Shown here: piece after piece, positions 1 to 8,999 of the stretch | Layout: every line of letters begins with the position of its first letter | Numbering within the stretch: position 1 is the first letter of the stretch | Assembly (NCBI GenBank): GCA_019414205.1 | Contig: DXML01000002.1 | Coordinates: 25,860 to 89,859 of the forward strand | Direction: 5' to 3' | DNA length: 64,000 nucleotides | Source: Collinsella sp. | Lineage (GTDB): Bacteria > Actinomycetota > Coriobacteriia > Coriobacteriales > Coriobacteriaceae | Made by a program: the position numbers and the translations under genes | Notes under the pieces: generated by a model | What the model saw: the letters and a program-made list of their open reading frames with translations, nothing else | Database searches by the model: none | Told to the model about the DNA's origin: nothing

Positions 1-1722
1 CTGCACCTCGGATACCGGCACGCGACCCACAAGCTTCGCCCGGTCGGCCGCCATCGCCGGCGGCTCGTACTCGGCGCCCATGCGCGTGACATCCGAAAGC
101 GCCCTGCCCACGCAATCTCCCGGCACCTCGAGCTCAAAGTGGTACCACGGCTCCAACAGCACCGCCGCACCCGCCTCGCGTGCCCGCATCAAACCCTGAC
201 GAATCGCGCGGTACGTGGCCTGACGAAAATCACCGCCCTCGGTGTGTTTGGCATGTGCACGGCCACCCGTAAGCGTGATGCGCACATCGGTGATGGGCGA
301 GCCGGTCAACACGCCCAGGTGATCGCGCTCCATGGCGTTGGTGAGCGCCAGGCGCTGCCAGTTCAGATCGAGCTCGTCAGTCGAGGTAGCGGTACCAAAT
401 TGCACGCCTGAGCCCGCCGGCAGCGGCTCAAGGCTCAGGTGCACCTCGGCGTAATGGCGCAGTGGCTCAAAGTGGCCCACACCCTCGACCGGCTGCGAGA
501 TCGTCTCCTTATAGAGAATGCCGCCGGACTCAAACTCAATCGTAAGGCCAAAGCGATCGGCCAACACCCGCTGCACGACCTCGAGCTGCACGGCTCCCAT
601 CAACTGCAAGTGAATCTGCTCAAGATGCGTATTCCAGCTTACGCCGAGCATGGGGTCTTCGTCCGCCAACTCGGTCAGCGCTTTAAACACCGCATGGACA
701 TCGTGTTCGCCCGGTAGCACCGTATAGGTGAGGACCGGCGCAATGACAGGTGCATCGCCCGCGGGCTCCGCGCCCAGGGCATCACCCGGGCGAACGTGTG
801 CGAGGCCCGTCACGGCGCAGATGCCGCCAGCGGCAACTTCCTGGGCAAGCTCATACTTCTCGCCGTTATAGATGCGTACCTGATCGACCTTCTGCTCCCA
901 TGCCTCGGCACCGGAACGTCCGTCAATCATCTGTTTGGCATGCAGCGTGCCGCCGGTCACTTTAACCCAAGCCAAGCGCTCGCCACGATCCCCGCGGCTG
1001 ACACGATAGACGCGCGCAGCAAACTCCGGGAGCCACGCCTGTTCACGCATCAGCGCGCATATGCCATCCAGCAGCTCGTCAACGCCTTGGTCCTTGAGCG
1101 CCGAGCCGGCAAAGCAGGGAAAGAGCTTGCGCTCGGCAACCATGCGCGACAGCGTTGCAACAGAAAGCTCGCCCGTCTCAAGAAACTCATCGAGCGCCGC
1201 CTCGTCCAACGCAGCAGCGTCCTCCTGAACGGCACCACCCGCCAGTAGTTCGCTGGCATCTAGGCAGCCCTCGGAAAGGCGCTGCCCAAGTTGTGCCAGT
1301 AAAACATCGCGGCCGGGATGCTCCAAATCAATTTTGTTGATAAAGACGAACGTCGGGATGTCATAGCGCGCAAGCAGGCGCCACAGGGTTTCGGTGTGTC
1401 CCTGCACGCCATCGTTGGCGCCCACAACCAAAATCGCGTAGTCGAGCGCGCGCAACGTGCGCTCCGCCTCGGCAGAAAAATCGACATGCCCCGGTGCATC
1501 CACGAGCATGACGTTGGCATCTCCGTGGTCGAGCACGGCCTGCGACGAGAAAATCGTGATGCCGCGCTCGCGTTCGATAGCGTTGGTATCCAGGTGCGAG
1601 TCGCCGTCGTCCACACGGCCGCGCTTGCGAATGCGACCTGCGTTGAACAGCATGGCCTCGGCCAGCGTAGTCTTGCCGGCATCGACATGCGCCAAGATTC
1701 CAACGACCGCTTGCTTCGACAT
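1..1722 (-). CDS. TetM/EF-G-like ribosomal-protection-type GTPase (C-terminus cut by window edge)
   Basis: A translational GTPase of the TetM/TetW ribosomal protection group. The ATG at 1722 follows AGGAG, and the frame stays open for 574 codons to base 1; the family is about 640 residues, so only the extreme C-terminus is missing. The P-loop HVDAGKTT lies near residue 12, ERERGIT is the switch I region, DAPGHVDF the G3 motif and NKID the G4 motif, followed by EF-G-like domains II-V. Family members bind near the ribosomal A site and release tetracycline. The N-terminus differs clearly from acquired Tet(M)/Tet(W) (the G1 region reads GILAHVDAGKTTLAEAML), so a resident paralogue with another ribosome-associated role is equally possible. 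Whether it confers resistance cannot be read from the sequence. Confidence 0.85.
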   Translation of the reverse strand, partial: MSKQAVVGILAHVDAGKTTLAEAMLFNAGRIRKRGRVDDGDSHLDTNAIERERGITIFSSQAVLDHGDANVMLVDAPGHVDFSAEAERTLRALDYAILVVGANDGVQGHTETLWRLLARYDIPTFVFINKIDLEHPGRDVLLAQLGQRLSEGCLDASELLAGGAVQEDAAALDEAALDEFLETGELSVATLSRMVAERKLFPCFAGSALKDQGVDELLDGICALMREQAWLPEFAARVYRVSRGDRGERLAWVKVTGGTLHAKQMIDGRSGAEAWEQKVDQVRIYNGEKYELAQEVAAGGICAVTGLAHVRPGDALGAEPAGDAPVIAPVLTYTVLPGEHDVHAVFKALTELADEDPMLGVSWNTHLEQIHLQLMGAVQLEVVQRVLADRFGLTIEFESGGILYKETISQPVEGVGHFEPLRHYAEVHLSLEPLPAGSGVQFGTATSTDELDLNWQRLALTNAMERDHLGVLTGSPITDVRITLTGGRAHAKHTEGGDFRQATYRAIRQGLMRAREAGAAVLLEPWYHFELEVPGDCVGRALSDVTRMGAEYEPPAMAADRAKLVGRVPVSEVQ

Positions 1723-1918
1723 GGCTCTCCTCTTATTGCAAGCCCGTCGCGCACGGCGACAGGCATTCTCGTTCCACACTGGATGATACAATTTACGAGC
1801 CGGCGGGCGAAGCGGGCCCTATCCCCCGACCGAGCTCATCGCCCTGCGTTGCCGCGCGGCGATTTTCGTAGGTTCGCGCCTTGCGAAAGCCGGCACCTCC
1901 CCTAACAGCGCAGCGACC

Positions 1919-1946
1919 AAAAATGGCCCCACCCGGGGCCATTTTC
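1919..1946. terminator. Bidirectional stem-loop terminator
   Basis: AAAATGGCCCC and GGGGCCATTTT form a tight hairpin with a four-base loop and A/T runs on both sides. It lies just downstream of the acetyltransferase gene on the minus strand. Confidence 0.7.
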
Positions 1947-1979
1947 ATGTACATGGATTGTTGATACGCGTCCCCGCTC

Positions 1980-2471
1980 TTATGCCTCGCGCAGCCAATC
2001 GAACGCGACGCGCGGCGTGCCGTCCGACACATACACGACGCCGGCGCGCTCGAACCCCGCCTTCATGCTCGCGCCCCGCATGGGCAGGTTGTCCGCGTGC
2101 GTATCGATACGCAGATGGTCGGCGCGCTCCTTGGCAAAGGCAAACATCGCCGCCGCGATACCGTGCACGGTGCCGTCGGATGCCACGCGATGCAGCACGG
2201 CATACGGAGTGTCGCTGCGCCATTGACCGTCCTCAATCACGTCATAGCACTCGTCCGGACCCGGTAAAAAGGCAAACGTCGCCACCACGCGGCCGTCGAC
2301 TTCGCACACGTAACTGCCACCAGCGGCAATATCGGCAGCCAGCTGCTCGGCCGAAGGCGTGCCCTCGGGCCACTGCGTGGCGTTGCCATGCGCGCGCATA
2401 AAGGCGCGGGCCGTGTCATAGATAGCCATGACGGCGGGAATGTCGGTATCGAGGGTTTTTCTGATCATCAC
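1980..2471 (-). CDS. GNAT family N-acetyltransferase
   Basis: A 163-residue protein with the GNAT fold throughout. It opens with IRKTLDTDIPAVMAIYD, the usual first strand and helix, has a central strand region GSYVCEVDGRVVATF, and a C-terminal DTHADNLPMRGASMKAGF segment typical of the acetyl-CoA-binding half. It should transfer an acetyl group from acetyl-CoA to an amine; the substrate is unknown. GTG at 2471 and ATG at 2468 are both possible starts; a GAGG lies 7-10 bases upstream. The gene stands alone between a terminator and a divergent small gene. Confidence 0.85.
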   Translation of the reverse strand: MMIRKTLDTDIPAVMAIYDTARAFMRAHGNATQWPEGTPSAEQLAADIAAGGSYVCEVDGRVVATFAFLPGPDECYDVIEDGQWRSDTPYAVLHRVASDGTVHGIAAAMFAFAKERADHLRIDTHADNLPMRGASMKAGFERAGVVYVSDGTPRVAFDWLREA

Positions 2472-2545
2472 GCGGCGACCTCACGTTTATTGGTATCACT
2501 TTGATTGAGCAATGATACCAACGTTTGGAGAGGAGCGCGAAGCAG

Positions 2546-2842
2546 ATGGGGAGCAAAAAGCGAGCCGCCTGGTCAAAAGCCAAAAGCGAGTTTTTGGGCG
2601 CTGCCACCGGCGGCGATATGAGCGACCTGTTTGCACGCGAGGACGAGCGCCGCGACGCCCTGGACGCCGAGCGCGACGAGGCTTGGCGCTATAAGTCGTG
2701 CGAGCGCAAAAACCGTTACGACACACGCGCCGAAGCCGAGGCCGTTATGGCCGACTGCGAAAACCGCGGACGGCGTGGTTTGGCCTGCTACAAATGCGAA
2801 TACTGCGGCGGCTGGCACCTGACGTCGCACCCTTGGAAATAG
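2546..2842 (+). CDS. Small charged protein with C-terminal zinc-ribbon-like motif
   Basis: A 98-residue protein of unknown function. The N-terminal two thirds is rich in Lys, Arg, Asp and Glu and predicted helical. The C-terminus carries CYKCEYCGGWHLTS, which with an upstream CERK resembles a small zinc ribbon and suggests metal and possibly nucleic-acid binding. A TTG at 2525 lies in frame, but the ATG at 2546 has GGAGAGGAG at a good distance and is the better start. It is divergent from the acetyltransferase and convergent with rsmJ, so it is probably monocistronic. Confidence 0.65.
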   Translation: MGSKKRAAWSKAKSEFLGAATGGDMSDLFAREDERRDALDAERDEAWRYKSCERKNRYDTRAEAEAVMADCENRGRRGLACYKCEYCGGWHLTSHPWK

Positions 2843-2853
2843 ACCCCGCATCG

Positions 2854-2885
2854 GCACGGCGCTGGCGAAGCGCCAGCCATCGTGC
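2854..2885. terminator. Stem-loop between convergent genes
   Basis: GCACG-GCTGGCG-AAG-CGCCAGC-CGTGC forms a stable hairpin exactly in the gap between the zinc-ribbon gene and rsmJ. It has no long T-run. Confidence 0.5.
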
Positions 2886-2890
2886 ACAAG

Positions 2891-3595
2891 CTACGGGCGC
2901 GGCGGCACCAAAACATCGTAACGAACGGCCTTGCCCGCAAGCTGATAGCTCGGCTTAACGCCGGCAAGCAGCGGCCCCTTCACCGGTCGCTTGATAACGA
3001 CCTTGCGCGGGTGCACCGCAAGCGCAGCTTCGACCAGCGTCTCCTCGTCGGCGCACGGCTGCTCCAGATGGTGCAAGAGCTGAAACTTCTTTTTCACCGC
3101 CGCGCTCTTGGTGCGCTCGGGAAACATGGGGTCCAGATACACCACGTCGGGAGCCGCGAGCTCACCTTGCTTGATCAGCTCGGCCGTATGGCGAAGACCG
3201 GCAATGCTGTCCTCGCCCGCATGTAAGCGCATGCGCGCCACAGCAGCCGCAAGCGCCGGATCATCTGCCGCGCGATCCAAGGCGTCCTTGAGGAGTGCCG
3301 CGATTACGCAATCCTGTTCATACAGATCGACGGTAAAGCCCGCGGCCGCCAGCAGCAGCGAATCCTCACCAAAGCCCGCCGTGGCATCAATCGCCCATGG
3401 GCGCTCGATGCCTTTTGTGCGCGCAACCTTTACCAGCAGCTCTTGCTGCAGGCGGCCCTGCTTGAGTCGTGGCAGCATGCGGCCAAAATCGGCGCGCAGT
3501 TCCATCGTGCCGTCGGTGAGCGTGAGGCCCTCGGACTTCCCGGTCAGCTCAAGCCCCGCGGCCCGAGCAACAGAAAAGGGATCGACGACGCCCAT
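2891..3595 (-). CDS. rsmJ: 16S rRNA (guanine1516-N2)-methyltransferase RsmJ-like
   Basis: A 234-residue SAM-dependent methyltransferase of the RsmJ/YhiQ family, which methylates a guanine in the 3' domain of 16S rRNA. The SAM-binding motif I is DATAGFGEDSLLLA, and the family-specific YLDPMFPERTKSAAVKKK carries the catalytic DPMFP segment and a basic stretch. The C-terminus (KRPVKGPLL, then PSYQLAGKAVRYDV) also matches the family. A GTG at 3601 is in frame, but it overlaps the AAGGAG that serves the ATG at 3595, so the shorter start is used. The small membrane protein gene lies 63 bases upstream on the same strand and may be co-transcribed. Confidence 0.88.
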   Translation of the reverse strand: MGVVDPFSVARAAGLELTGKSEGLTLTDGTMELRADFGRMLPRLKQGRLQQELLVKVARTKGIERPWAIDATAGFGEDSLLLAAAGFTVDLYEQDCVIAALLKDALDRAADDPALAAAVARMRLHAGEDSIAGLRHTAELIKQGELAAPDVVYLDPMFPERTKSAAVKKKFQLLHHLEQPCADEETLVEAALAVHPRKVVIKRPVKGPLLAGVKPSYQLAGKAVRYDVLVPPRP

Positions 3596-3658
3596 GGACA
3601 CTCCTTAGCAAACAAAACGAATACGTGAGCGCCACCTCAGTTGGCACCCAACCGTCCG

Positions 3659-3802
3659 TTATTGTCCCACATGCGACATGGTCCACAGCATCCCAATGCA
3701 AAGCACCGCCATCAATCCCGTGCACACGGCAGCGATCACAGAATCACCCATGCGCCTTCCCAACGACCGCGGTTCACGCACTTGCTCTGGTCCGTACATC
3801 AT
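3659..3802 (-). CDS. Small single-pass membrane protein (47 aa)
   Basis: ATGATG at 3802 is preceded by a very strong AAGGAGGAG at the right distance. The 47 codons encode a basic, Pro/Arg-rich N-terminus (MMYGPEQVREPRSLGRRMGD) followed by one hydrophobic helix of about 24 residues (SVIAAVCTGLMAVLCIGMLW), then TMSHVGQ and TAA. Topology and ribosome binding site argue for a real gene. It may be in an operon with rsmJ. Function unknown. Confidence 0.6.
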   Translation of the reverse strand: MMYGPEQVREPRSLGRRMGDSVIAAVCTGLMAVLCIGMLWTMSHVGQ

Positions 3803-4030
3803 GGCTCCTCCTTAGACTCACTTCTTATCACGGCCTCATCATCGCAGCGCCGCACATGAGCTGCCATCGATTTGACTTACAGCTGGCTTTCCTTTTTGAA
3901 AGATTGCCCTGCACAGGCGAGAAGCGCTTTCTAACACACACGCCGTCACGTTGAACTACAATGTGCTTCACGATATGTGCAGCATATGGGACGCGCCAGA
4001 CTGGCAGCGCCCGAATCGAAAGGACTACCT

Positions 4031-4432
4031 ATGAGCGCCGCGCGCAAGACACTCAAAATCCTTGCCCTCATCTATTTTGTTTTGGGCATCGCCAGCCTCG
4101 TCATCGGTATCACCGGCATCGCAACCGGCAAATTTGAATCCGTCTACGGATCGAACGCCATGCTCGCCGCGGCCGTGATTATCGCCAAGGGCCTCATCGA
4201 TCTTGCCGCGGGCGTTGCGGGCATCAAGGGTGCCAACAAGCCTTCGCAGGTTGACGGCGCGTTTAAGCTCGGTATCGTTGCTGCAGTCGCCACGCTTGCC
4301 CAGGCGGTGCTCACGCTTCCCGCGTTTGGCGGCGACGCCATCAACTTTGGCGCCTTTGTCATCGTGGTGTACGACCTGTTCTTTGTTCAGCAGGCGCACG
4401 CCGTCAAGGCCGAGAACAAGGACCGCCTGTAA
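4031..4432 (+). CDS. Four-helix integral membrane protein of unknown function
   Basis: A 133-residue protein with four hydrophobic segments, at about residues 8-28, 44-66, 75-97 and 102-122, and a short charged C-terminus (KAENKDRL). The ATG at 4031 follows GAAAGGAC. The helices are rich in Ala, Gly and Ile, with an IGITGIATGKF loop after the first. I recognise no catalytic or transport motif. A strong terminator follows directly, so it is probably a single-gene unit. Confidence 0.7.
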   Translation: MSAARKTLKILALIYFVLGIASLVIGITGIATGKFESVYGSNAMLAAAVIIAKGLIDLAAGVAGIKGANKPSQVDGAFKLGIVAAVATLAQAVLTLPAFGGDAINFGAFVIVVYDLFFVQQAHAVKAENKDRL

Positions 4433-4468
4433 GCGCTCGCTTCTCATAGCCTCTGCAGCCAAGCAACT

Positions 4469-4507
4469 AAAAAGGGCCGATCGCACATCTCCGCGGTCGG
4501 CCCTTTG
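4469..4507. terminator. Rho-independent terminator
   Basis: AAAAAGGGCCGA and TCGGCCCTTT pair around a short loop, with a T-run on the plus-strand side. It lies 37 bases after the four-helix membrane protein gene and can also serve the convergent rlmA side. Confidence 0.75.
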
Positions 4508-4557
4508 CATTTGCCCAGATAAAACCTGCCAAAATAAACCTGTCCCTTTTTGGTAGA

Positions 4558-5370
4558 TTAGTGGCGGTACTCGGCGATGATGAAGTCGATGTCGGTCTGA
4601 AGAGTGTCCAGGTTTGCCAGGCGCTCTTTGTCGGCGGGGCGCGTACGGTAGTAGTACGGCGTCATCTGGAACACCGCCTCGATGTCAGCCTGGGTCTGGA
4701 GCGTAATGTTCGCAGACACCCGCTGCGTTCCCACCAACTCGAGCTCGGTCGTCTTCGGCAGCTTCTCGTCGTTAAGGTACGGCGTGTCGTAGAGCACCTC
4801 CTTGAGCCCAAACAGATGACGGGCACCCGGCACCACGGTGTAGAGCGAGCCCTCGGGTGCCAGCACGCGGGCAAACTCGCGCTCGTTAAAGGGGGCAAAG
4901 AGCTCGGTCACCATATCGAAGGCGCCATCGGCCACAGGGATGTCCTTCATGTTGGCCACGAAGTAGGTCGCATCGCCGCGCTTGGCGGCCAGGCGCACCA
5001 TCTCTTTGCCCAGGTCGAAACCGTAAGCATCCACGCCCGGCACCGCACCCATGGCGCTGGTGTAGTAGCCCTCGCCGCAGCAAATATCGAGCAAGGTCAT
5101 GGGGCCGTTCGTAGACGCGGCACGTTCAGACACCCGCTCGCGCACCAGCTCGACCATCGCATCGCGCAACGGCGCATAGTAACCGCGGTTAAGAAAGTCG
5201 CGACGGCTGCGCGCCTGCGACTTGGGATCGCCCATGGAGTCGCCGCTCTTGGACGAGCGCAGCAGATACAGATAGCCCTCGCGCGCACGGTCAAACCGGT
5301 GTCCGCCCGCACATGCAGCACCGCGCTCGTCGTCCACCAACGGCTCATGGCAAACGGGACACAACAACAT
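4558..5370 (-). CDS. rlmA: RlmA-type 23S rRNA guanine methyltransferase
   Basis: A 270-residue protein matching the RlmA family, which methylates N1 of a guanine in helix 35 of 23S rRNA (G745 or G748). The N-terminal zinc finger reads LLCPVCHEPL...CAGGHRFDRAREGYLYLL. The linker SGDSMGDPKSQARSRRDFLNRGYY is the conserved region preceding the Rossmann domain, and LLDICCGEGYYTSAM is SAM motif I. The ELFAPFNEREFARVL and VVPGARHL segments also match. The ATG at 5370 follows AAGGAG. Which guanine is modified cannot be decided here; G748-type enzymes can influence macrolide sensitivity. Confidence 0.9.
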   Translation of the reverse strand: MLLCPVCHEPLVDDERGAACAGGHRFDRAREGYLYLLRSSKSGDSMGDPKSQARSRRDFLNRGYYAPLRDAMVELVRERVSERAASTNGPMTLLDICCGEGYYTSAMGAVPGVDAYGFDLGKEMVRLAAKRGDATYFVANMKDIPVADGAFDMVTELFAPFNEREFARVLAPEGSLYTVVPGARHLFGLKEVLYDTPYLNDEKLPKTTELELVGTQRVSANITLQTQADIEAVFQMTPYYYRTRPADKERLANLDTLQTDIDFIIAEYRH

Positions 5371-5427
5371 GGCAACTCCTTAGCGCGAACAACACAACGC
5401 CCACCATTGTCGCACGCCTTCCCCACC

Positions 5428-5456
5428 TAGTCATTGGGGACGTTCTTGAATGACTA
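5428..5456. repeat. Type B intergenic palindrome, copy 1
   Basis: TAGTCATT-GGGGACGTTCTTG-AATGACTA: an 8-bp inverted repeat around a conserved GGGGACGTTCTT core. The same unit recurs at 18742-18798 and 25634-25722. A partial GGAACGTCCCT follows near 5485. Confidence 0.7.
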
Positions 5457-5573
5457 AGGAGTGTCCCCAGCTGCCGGCAGAAAAGGAACGTCCCTAAGTG
5501 CCGGCTGGCTGCATTAGGAGTATCATCGTCTGCGCAAATAAGCACGAAAGAGCATATTAGAGATTGAGAGCGT

Positions 5574-6956
5574 ATGACAGACACCGCATCTAAGCACATT
5601 GACATGACCACCGGCTCGCTATGGCGCAATATTCCCCTGTTCGCCTTCCCCGTGGCCGCCACGAGCATCTTGGAGCAGCTGTCGAACCTCATCGCCACGG
5701 TCATCATCGGTAACTTCTCGGGCGACCAGGGAACCCTCGCCATGGCGGCGGTCGGCTCCAATGTTCCGCTTACCAGTCTTATGCTCAACCTTTTTATTGG
5801 CATGTCGCTTGGCTCCAACGTGGTCATCGCCAACGCTATCGGTCGCAACGATCAGAACATGGTCAAACGCGCCGTCCATACCTCGATTTTAATGGCGCTC
5901 GTGGGCTTTGTCGTCATCGCACTGGGCGAGATCTTTGCCGAGCCCATGCTCGCTGCGCTCAACGTGCCTGCCGAGACCATGCCGCTCGCTTCGCTCTACC
6001 TGCGCGTCTTTTTGCTCAGCATGCCCTCGATCTTGCTCTACAACTTTGAGGCCGCGATCTTCCGCTCCGTCGGCATCACCCGCATGCCGCTGCAGGCGCT
6101 CGCCGTGTCCACCGTCCTCAACATTGGCCTGGACCTCATCTTTGTCCCCGTGCTCCACTGGGGCGTCGCGGGCGTCGCCATCGCCACCGCCATCGCCTAC
6201 ACCGTCAGCGCCGCTACGCTCTTTATCCGCCTGCTCAAGACCGACTCCGTCGTCCGCGTCACCCCACGCGACTTAGGCTTAGACCCCGTCGCCCTCAAGC
6301 GCATCGTCAAGATCGGCCTGCCCGCCGGCATCCAAAGCGCTGTCTTTGCCGTCGCCAACATCATCATCCAGTCCGCCATCAACAGCTTGGGCACCGAGGT
6401 CATGGCGGCATCGAGCGCTGCCATGAGCCTGGAGTACGTGTGCTACAACCTGCTCAACAGCTTTAGCCAGGCCTGCACCACCTTTGTGGGACAAAACCAT
6501 GGTGCCCGCCAAATCGACCGCTGCACCAAAACGCTCAAGGTCTGCCTGGTCGAAGGCGGTATCGTCGCGCTCACCACCATCGTCATCATCGTCGGTCTGG
6601 GGCGCGAGATTCTGTCGCTCTTTAACAGCGACCCCAACATCGTCTCGATCGGCTATATCCGCGTGTGTTCGATCTTCCCGGCGTACGCTTTTAGCATGTT
6701 CTACGAAAACATGTCCGGCTACCTGCGCGGCTTTGGCATCTCGCTCATGCCCGCCCTCATCACCATGATCTGCGTCTGCGGCATCCGCTTCTATTGGGTA
6801 TTCTGCGTGTTCCCACACTTCCGCACCTTTGCGAACATCATGATGGTCTACCCCATCAGCCTGGGCACCACGGCGTTCTTTATGGTCGTGGCGGTATTGC
6901 TCTGCCACCCGGCACGCACCTACCGTCTAGCACAAGCCAAAGCGACAGCCCGCTAA
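5574..6956 (+). CDS. MATE family multidrug/cation antiporter
   Basis: A 460-residue, 12-helix MATE (multi-antimicrobial extrusion) transporter that should export cationic compounds in exchange for Na+ or H+. The N-terminal half begins with SLWRNIPLFAFPVAATSILEQL and includes IIGNFSGDQGTLAMAAVGSN, the usual helix-2 region. The second half repeats the fold from about residue 240 (VKIGLPAGIQSAVFAVANIIIQ) with CTTFVGQNHGA. Length and order are typical. The start has only a weak GAGAG. The gene is monocistronic, between the type B palindrome and the convergent LysR gene. Substrate unknown. Confidence 0.9.
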   Translation: MTDTASKHIDMTTGSLWRNIPLFAFPVAATSILEQLSNLIATVIIGNFSGDQGTLAMAAVGSNVPLTSLMLNLFIGMSLGSNVVIANAIGRNDQNMVKRAVHTSILMALVGFVVIALGEIFAEPMLAALNVPAETMPLASLYLRVFLLSMPSILLYNFEAAIFRSVGITRMPLQALAVSTVLNIGLDLIFVPVLHWGVAGVAIATAIAYTVSAATLFIRLLKTDSVVRVTPRDLGLDPVALKRIVKIGLPAGIQSAVFAVANIIIQSAINSLGTEVMAASSAAMSLEYVCYNLLNSFSQACTTFVGQNHGARQIDRCTKTLKVCLVEGGIVALTTIVIIVGLGREILSLFNSDPNIVSIGYIRVCSIFPAYAFSMFYENMSGYLRGFGISLMPALITMICVCGIRFYWVFCVFPHFRTFANIMMVYPISLGTTAFFMVVAVLLCHPARTYRLAQAKATAR

Positions 6957-6983
6957 TCACCACTCTCAACGCCACGCCAATCA

Positions 6984-7850
6984 TTAATTGACAATATGCG
7001 AGCCCATATAGTCGATAAAGTGCCTCGTGGCGACAGGCATGGTGTCCCAGCTGCGCCAGGCTGCAACCACGTCACGCGAAGGAGCATGCACGATGGGTCG
7101 TACGCGAATATCGGCCCGCATGCCCTCGACGGTACGGCGATACAGCATACTCACGCCTAGGCCCTCCTCCACCATCGCCATGATGGTGTAGTCGTCGGTC
7201 ACCTCGCTCGTCACGTGCGGTGACAGCCCATGCGCCGCAAATGCATCGAGCACCAGGCTCTGTTCGCCCTCATCCAGCAGCACAAACGGCTCGGACGCTA
7301 GGTCGGCGAGTGTCACCTTTTCCTTTGCCGCCAGCGGATGCGCGGCCGGCAACAATGCTACCAACTCGTCATGATAGACCACGCGCTTCTCGAGCCCCGC
7401 GGTAAATCCGCGTGCCGTAAAGCAAAAGTCAACCACGCCATCGTGCACCCACTGGGCGTTGCGCGTGTAATCGCCCTGCTTGAGCGTAAAGTGAACGCCC
7501 GGGTGCAGGGCCCCAAAGTCGCGGATCACGCGCGGCAGCACGGTACGACTCACGTTGGTAAACGTCGCAATGCGAATGTCAGTCGACGAAAGCCCCAGCA
7601 ACTCCTGACGCTTGCCCTCAAGCTCGGCCTCGGCAGTTACAATCTGGCGCAGATACGGCAGATACTGTTTGCCGTCGCGCGTAAGCGATACGCCCTGCTT
7701 ACCGCGCTCGATAATCGTGGTGCCCAGCTCGCGCTCGAGCGCCTTGACGGCCTGGCTCACCGCGCTTTGCGTATAGCCCAGCTCGTCGGCCGCGCCCTTC
7801 AGACTGCCGCAATCGACCACCATACATACAATCTGATATCGCGATGCCAT
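6984..7850 (-). CDS. LysR family transcriptional regulator
   Basis: A 288-residue LysR-type regulator. Residues 1-60 form the winged helix (LKGAADELGYTQSAVSQAVKALERELGTTIIERGKQGVSLT), and residues 90-280 the periplasmic-binding-like effector domain. The ATG at 7850 follows TGGAGG. It is divergent from the DMT transporter gene across 158 bases, the usual arrangement in which a LysR protein controls its neighbour and itself. The inducer is unknown. Confidence 0.9.
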   Translation of the reverse strand: MASRYQIVCMVVDCGSLKGAADELGYTQSAVSQAVKALERELGTTIIERGKQGVSLTRDGKQYLPYLRQIVTAEAELEGKRQELLGLSSTDIRIATFTNVSRTVLPRVIRDFGALHPGVHFTLKQGDYTRNAQWVHDGVVDFCFTARGFTAGLEKRVVYHDELVALLPAAHPLAAKEKVTLADLASEPFVLLDEGEQSLVLDAFAAHGLSPHVTSEVTDDYTIMAMVEEGLGVSMLYRRTVEGMRADIRVRPIVHAPSRDVVAAWRSWDTMPVATRHFIDYMGSHIVN

Positions 7851-8008
7851 CGTGCCTCCACATCGATGTAGCCGTAAAACGTTTTGCCAGCGCTTTTTCT
7901 AGCAACATTAGTATTTCTTAATCATACTGAAGATACATTCGCTTTACTACATCCACATCTGGGAGCAGAATCCTTTTTGCGAAACCGTTCTGTAACAAAA
8001 GGAGTCCC

Positions 8009-8911
8009 ATGGATCGCAAAAAAGCAATCGCGCTCTCATTTTCCGTTCCCGTCGCATGGGGCTTTTCGTACCCCCTCATGAAGATCGGCATGGACAGCAT
8101 GAACGCCACGAGCATCGTTGCGCTGCGCTGCATCATCGCCTTTGTGGCCTGCCTGCTGCTCTTCCACAAGCGCGCTTTCCGCATCAATCGCGACCTTATG
8201 GTTCGCGCCGCCATCATCGGCGCCATCATGGCAACCGAGCTCACCTGCATGTGCTTGGGCTCCAGCCTTACTTCCGCCTCCACCGCCGGCTTTTTGCAGA
8301 GCCTGACGGTCGTGATCGTGCCGTTTGCCAACGCCGCCCTGCTGCGTCGCGCCCCCGAGCGCAAGGTGCTCGTCGGCACCGCCATCGTCACCTGCGGTAT
8401 GCTGCTGCTCTCGGGCGCCGACTTTACCAGCCTGAATCCCGGCGCGATCATCATGTTGCTCTCAGCCTTTATCTATGCCAGCCACATTATCGTAGCCAAG
8501 CGCTTTGTCGAAGAAGTCGACCCACTGGCCTTGGGTGTTTGGCAGCTGGGCTTTGGCGGCCTGTTCTCGGGCATCGCCGCATTTGCCTTTGGCGGCTTTA
8601 CGCTTCCCAGCACGCCGAGCGAGGTCGCGGTCGTCGTCGCGCTCGCACTCATCTGCTCTGCCTACGGCTTTATCACCCAGACGCTCGTGCAGCCCCACGT
8701 GCCCGCCGAGACCACCGGCTTTGCCTTCTCGCTCGAGCCGGTCTGCTCCGCCGTCTTCTCGTTCTTCCTGGTCGGCGAGGTCCTGAGCCCCATCGCCTTC
8801 TTTGGCGCCGCCCTCATCCTCACCGGCGTCATGGTGGCAACCGTCGAGCTTCCGCGCCTACGCGCGCATGAACAGGCTCGTATGGCAGGAACGCCCGAGC
8901 GCGTCTCGTAG
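8009..8911 (+). CDS. EamA/DMT superfamily permease
   Basis: A 300-residue permease of the drug/metabolite transporter superfamily with two EamA repeats (about residues 8-140 and 150-280) and ten predicted helices. Repeat 1 contains FSVPVAWGFSYPLMKIGMD and ALRCIIAFVACLLLF; repeat 2 contains TTGFAFSLEPVCSAVFSFFL, the classic second-repeat signature. The ATG at 8009 follows AAAGGAG. The divergent LysR regulator suggests a small inducible export unit, perhaps for an amino acid or metabolite. Confidence 0.88.
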   Translation: MDRKKAIALSFSVPVAWGFSYPLMKIGMDSMNATSIVALRCIIAFVACLLLFHKRAFRINRDLMVRAAIIGAIMATELTCMCLGSSLTSASTAGFLQSLTVVIVPFANAALLRRAPERKVLVGTAIVTCGMLLLSGADFTSLNPGAIIMLLSAFIYASHIIVAKRFVEEVDPLALGVWQLGFGGLFSGIAAFAFGGFTLPSTPSEVAVVVALALICSAYGFITQTLVQPHVPAETTGFAFSLEPVCSAVFSFFLVGEVLSPIAFFGAALILTGVMVATVELPRLRAHEQARMAGTPERVS

Positions 8912-8999
8912 ACCCCACTCTTCATACAGCCGCGGCATAAAGGCAACCGGTGCGCCTTTACAATAGATACCAACAGAGTATCTGCCATAAAGGAGCCCC

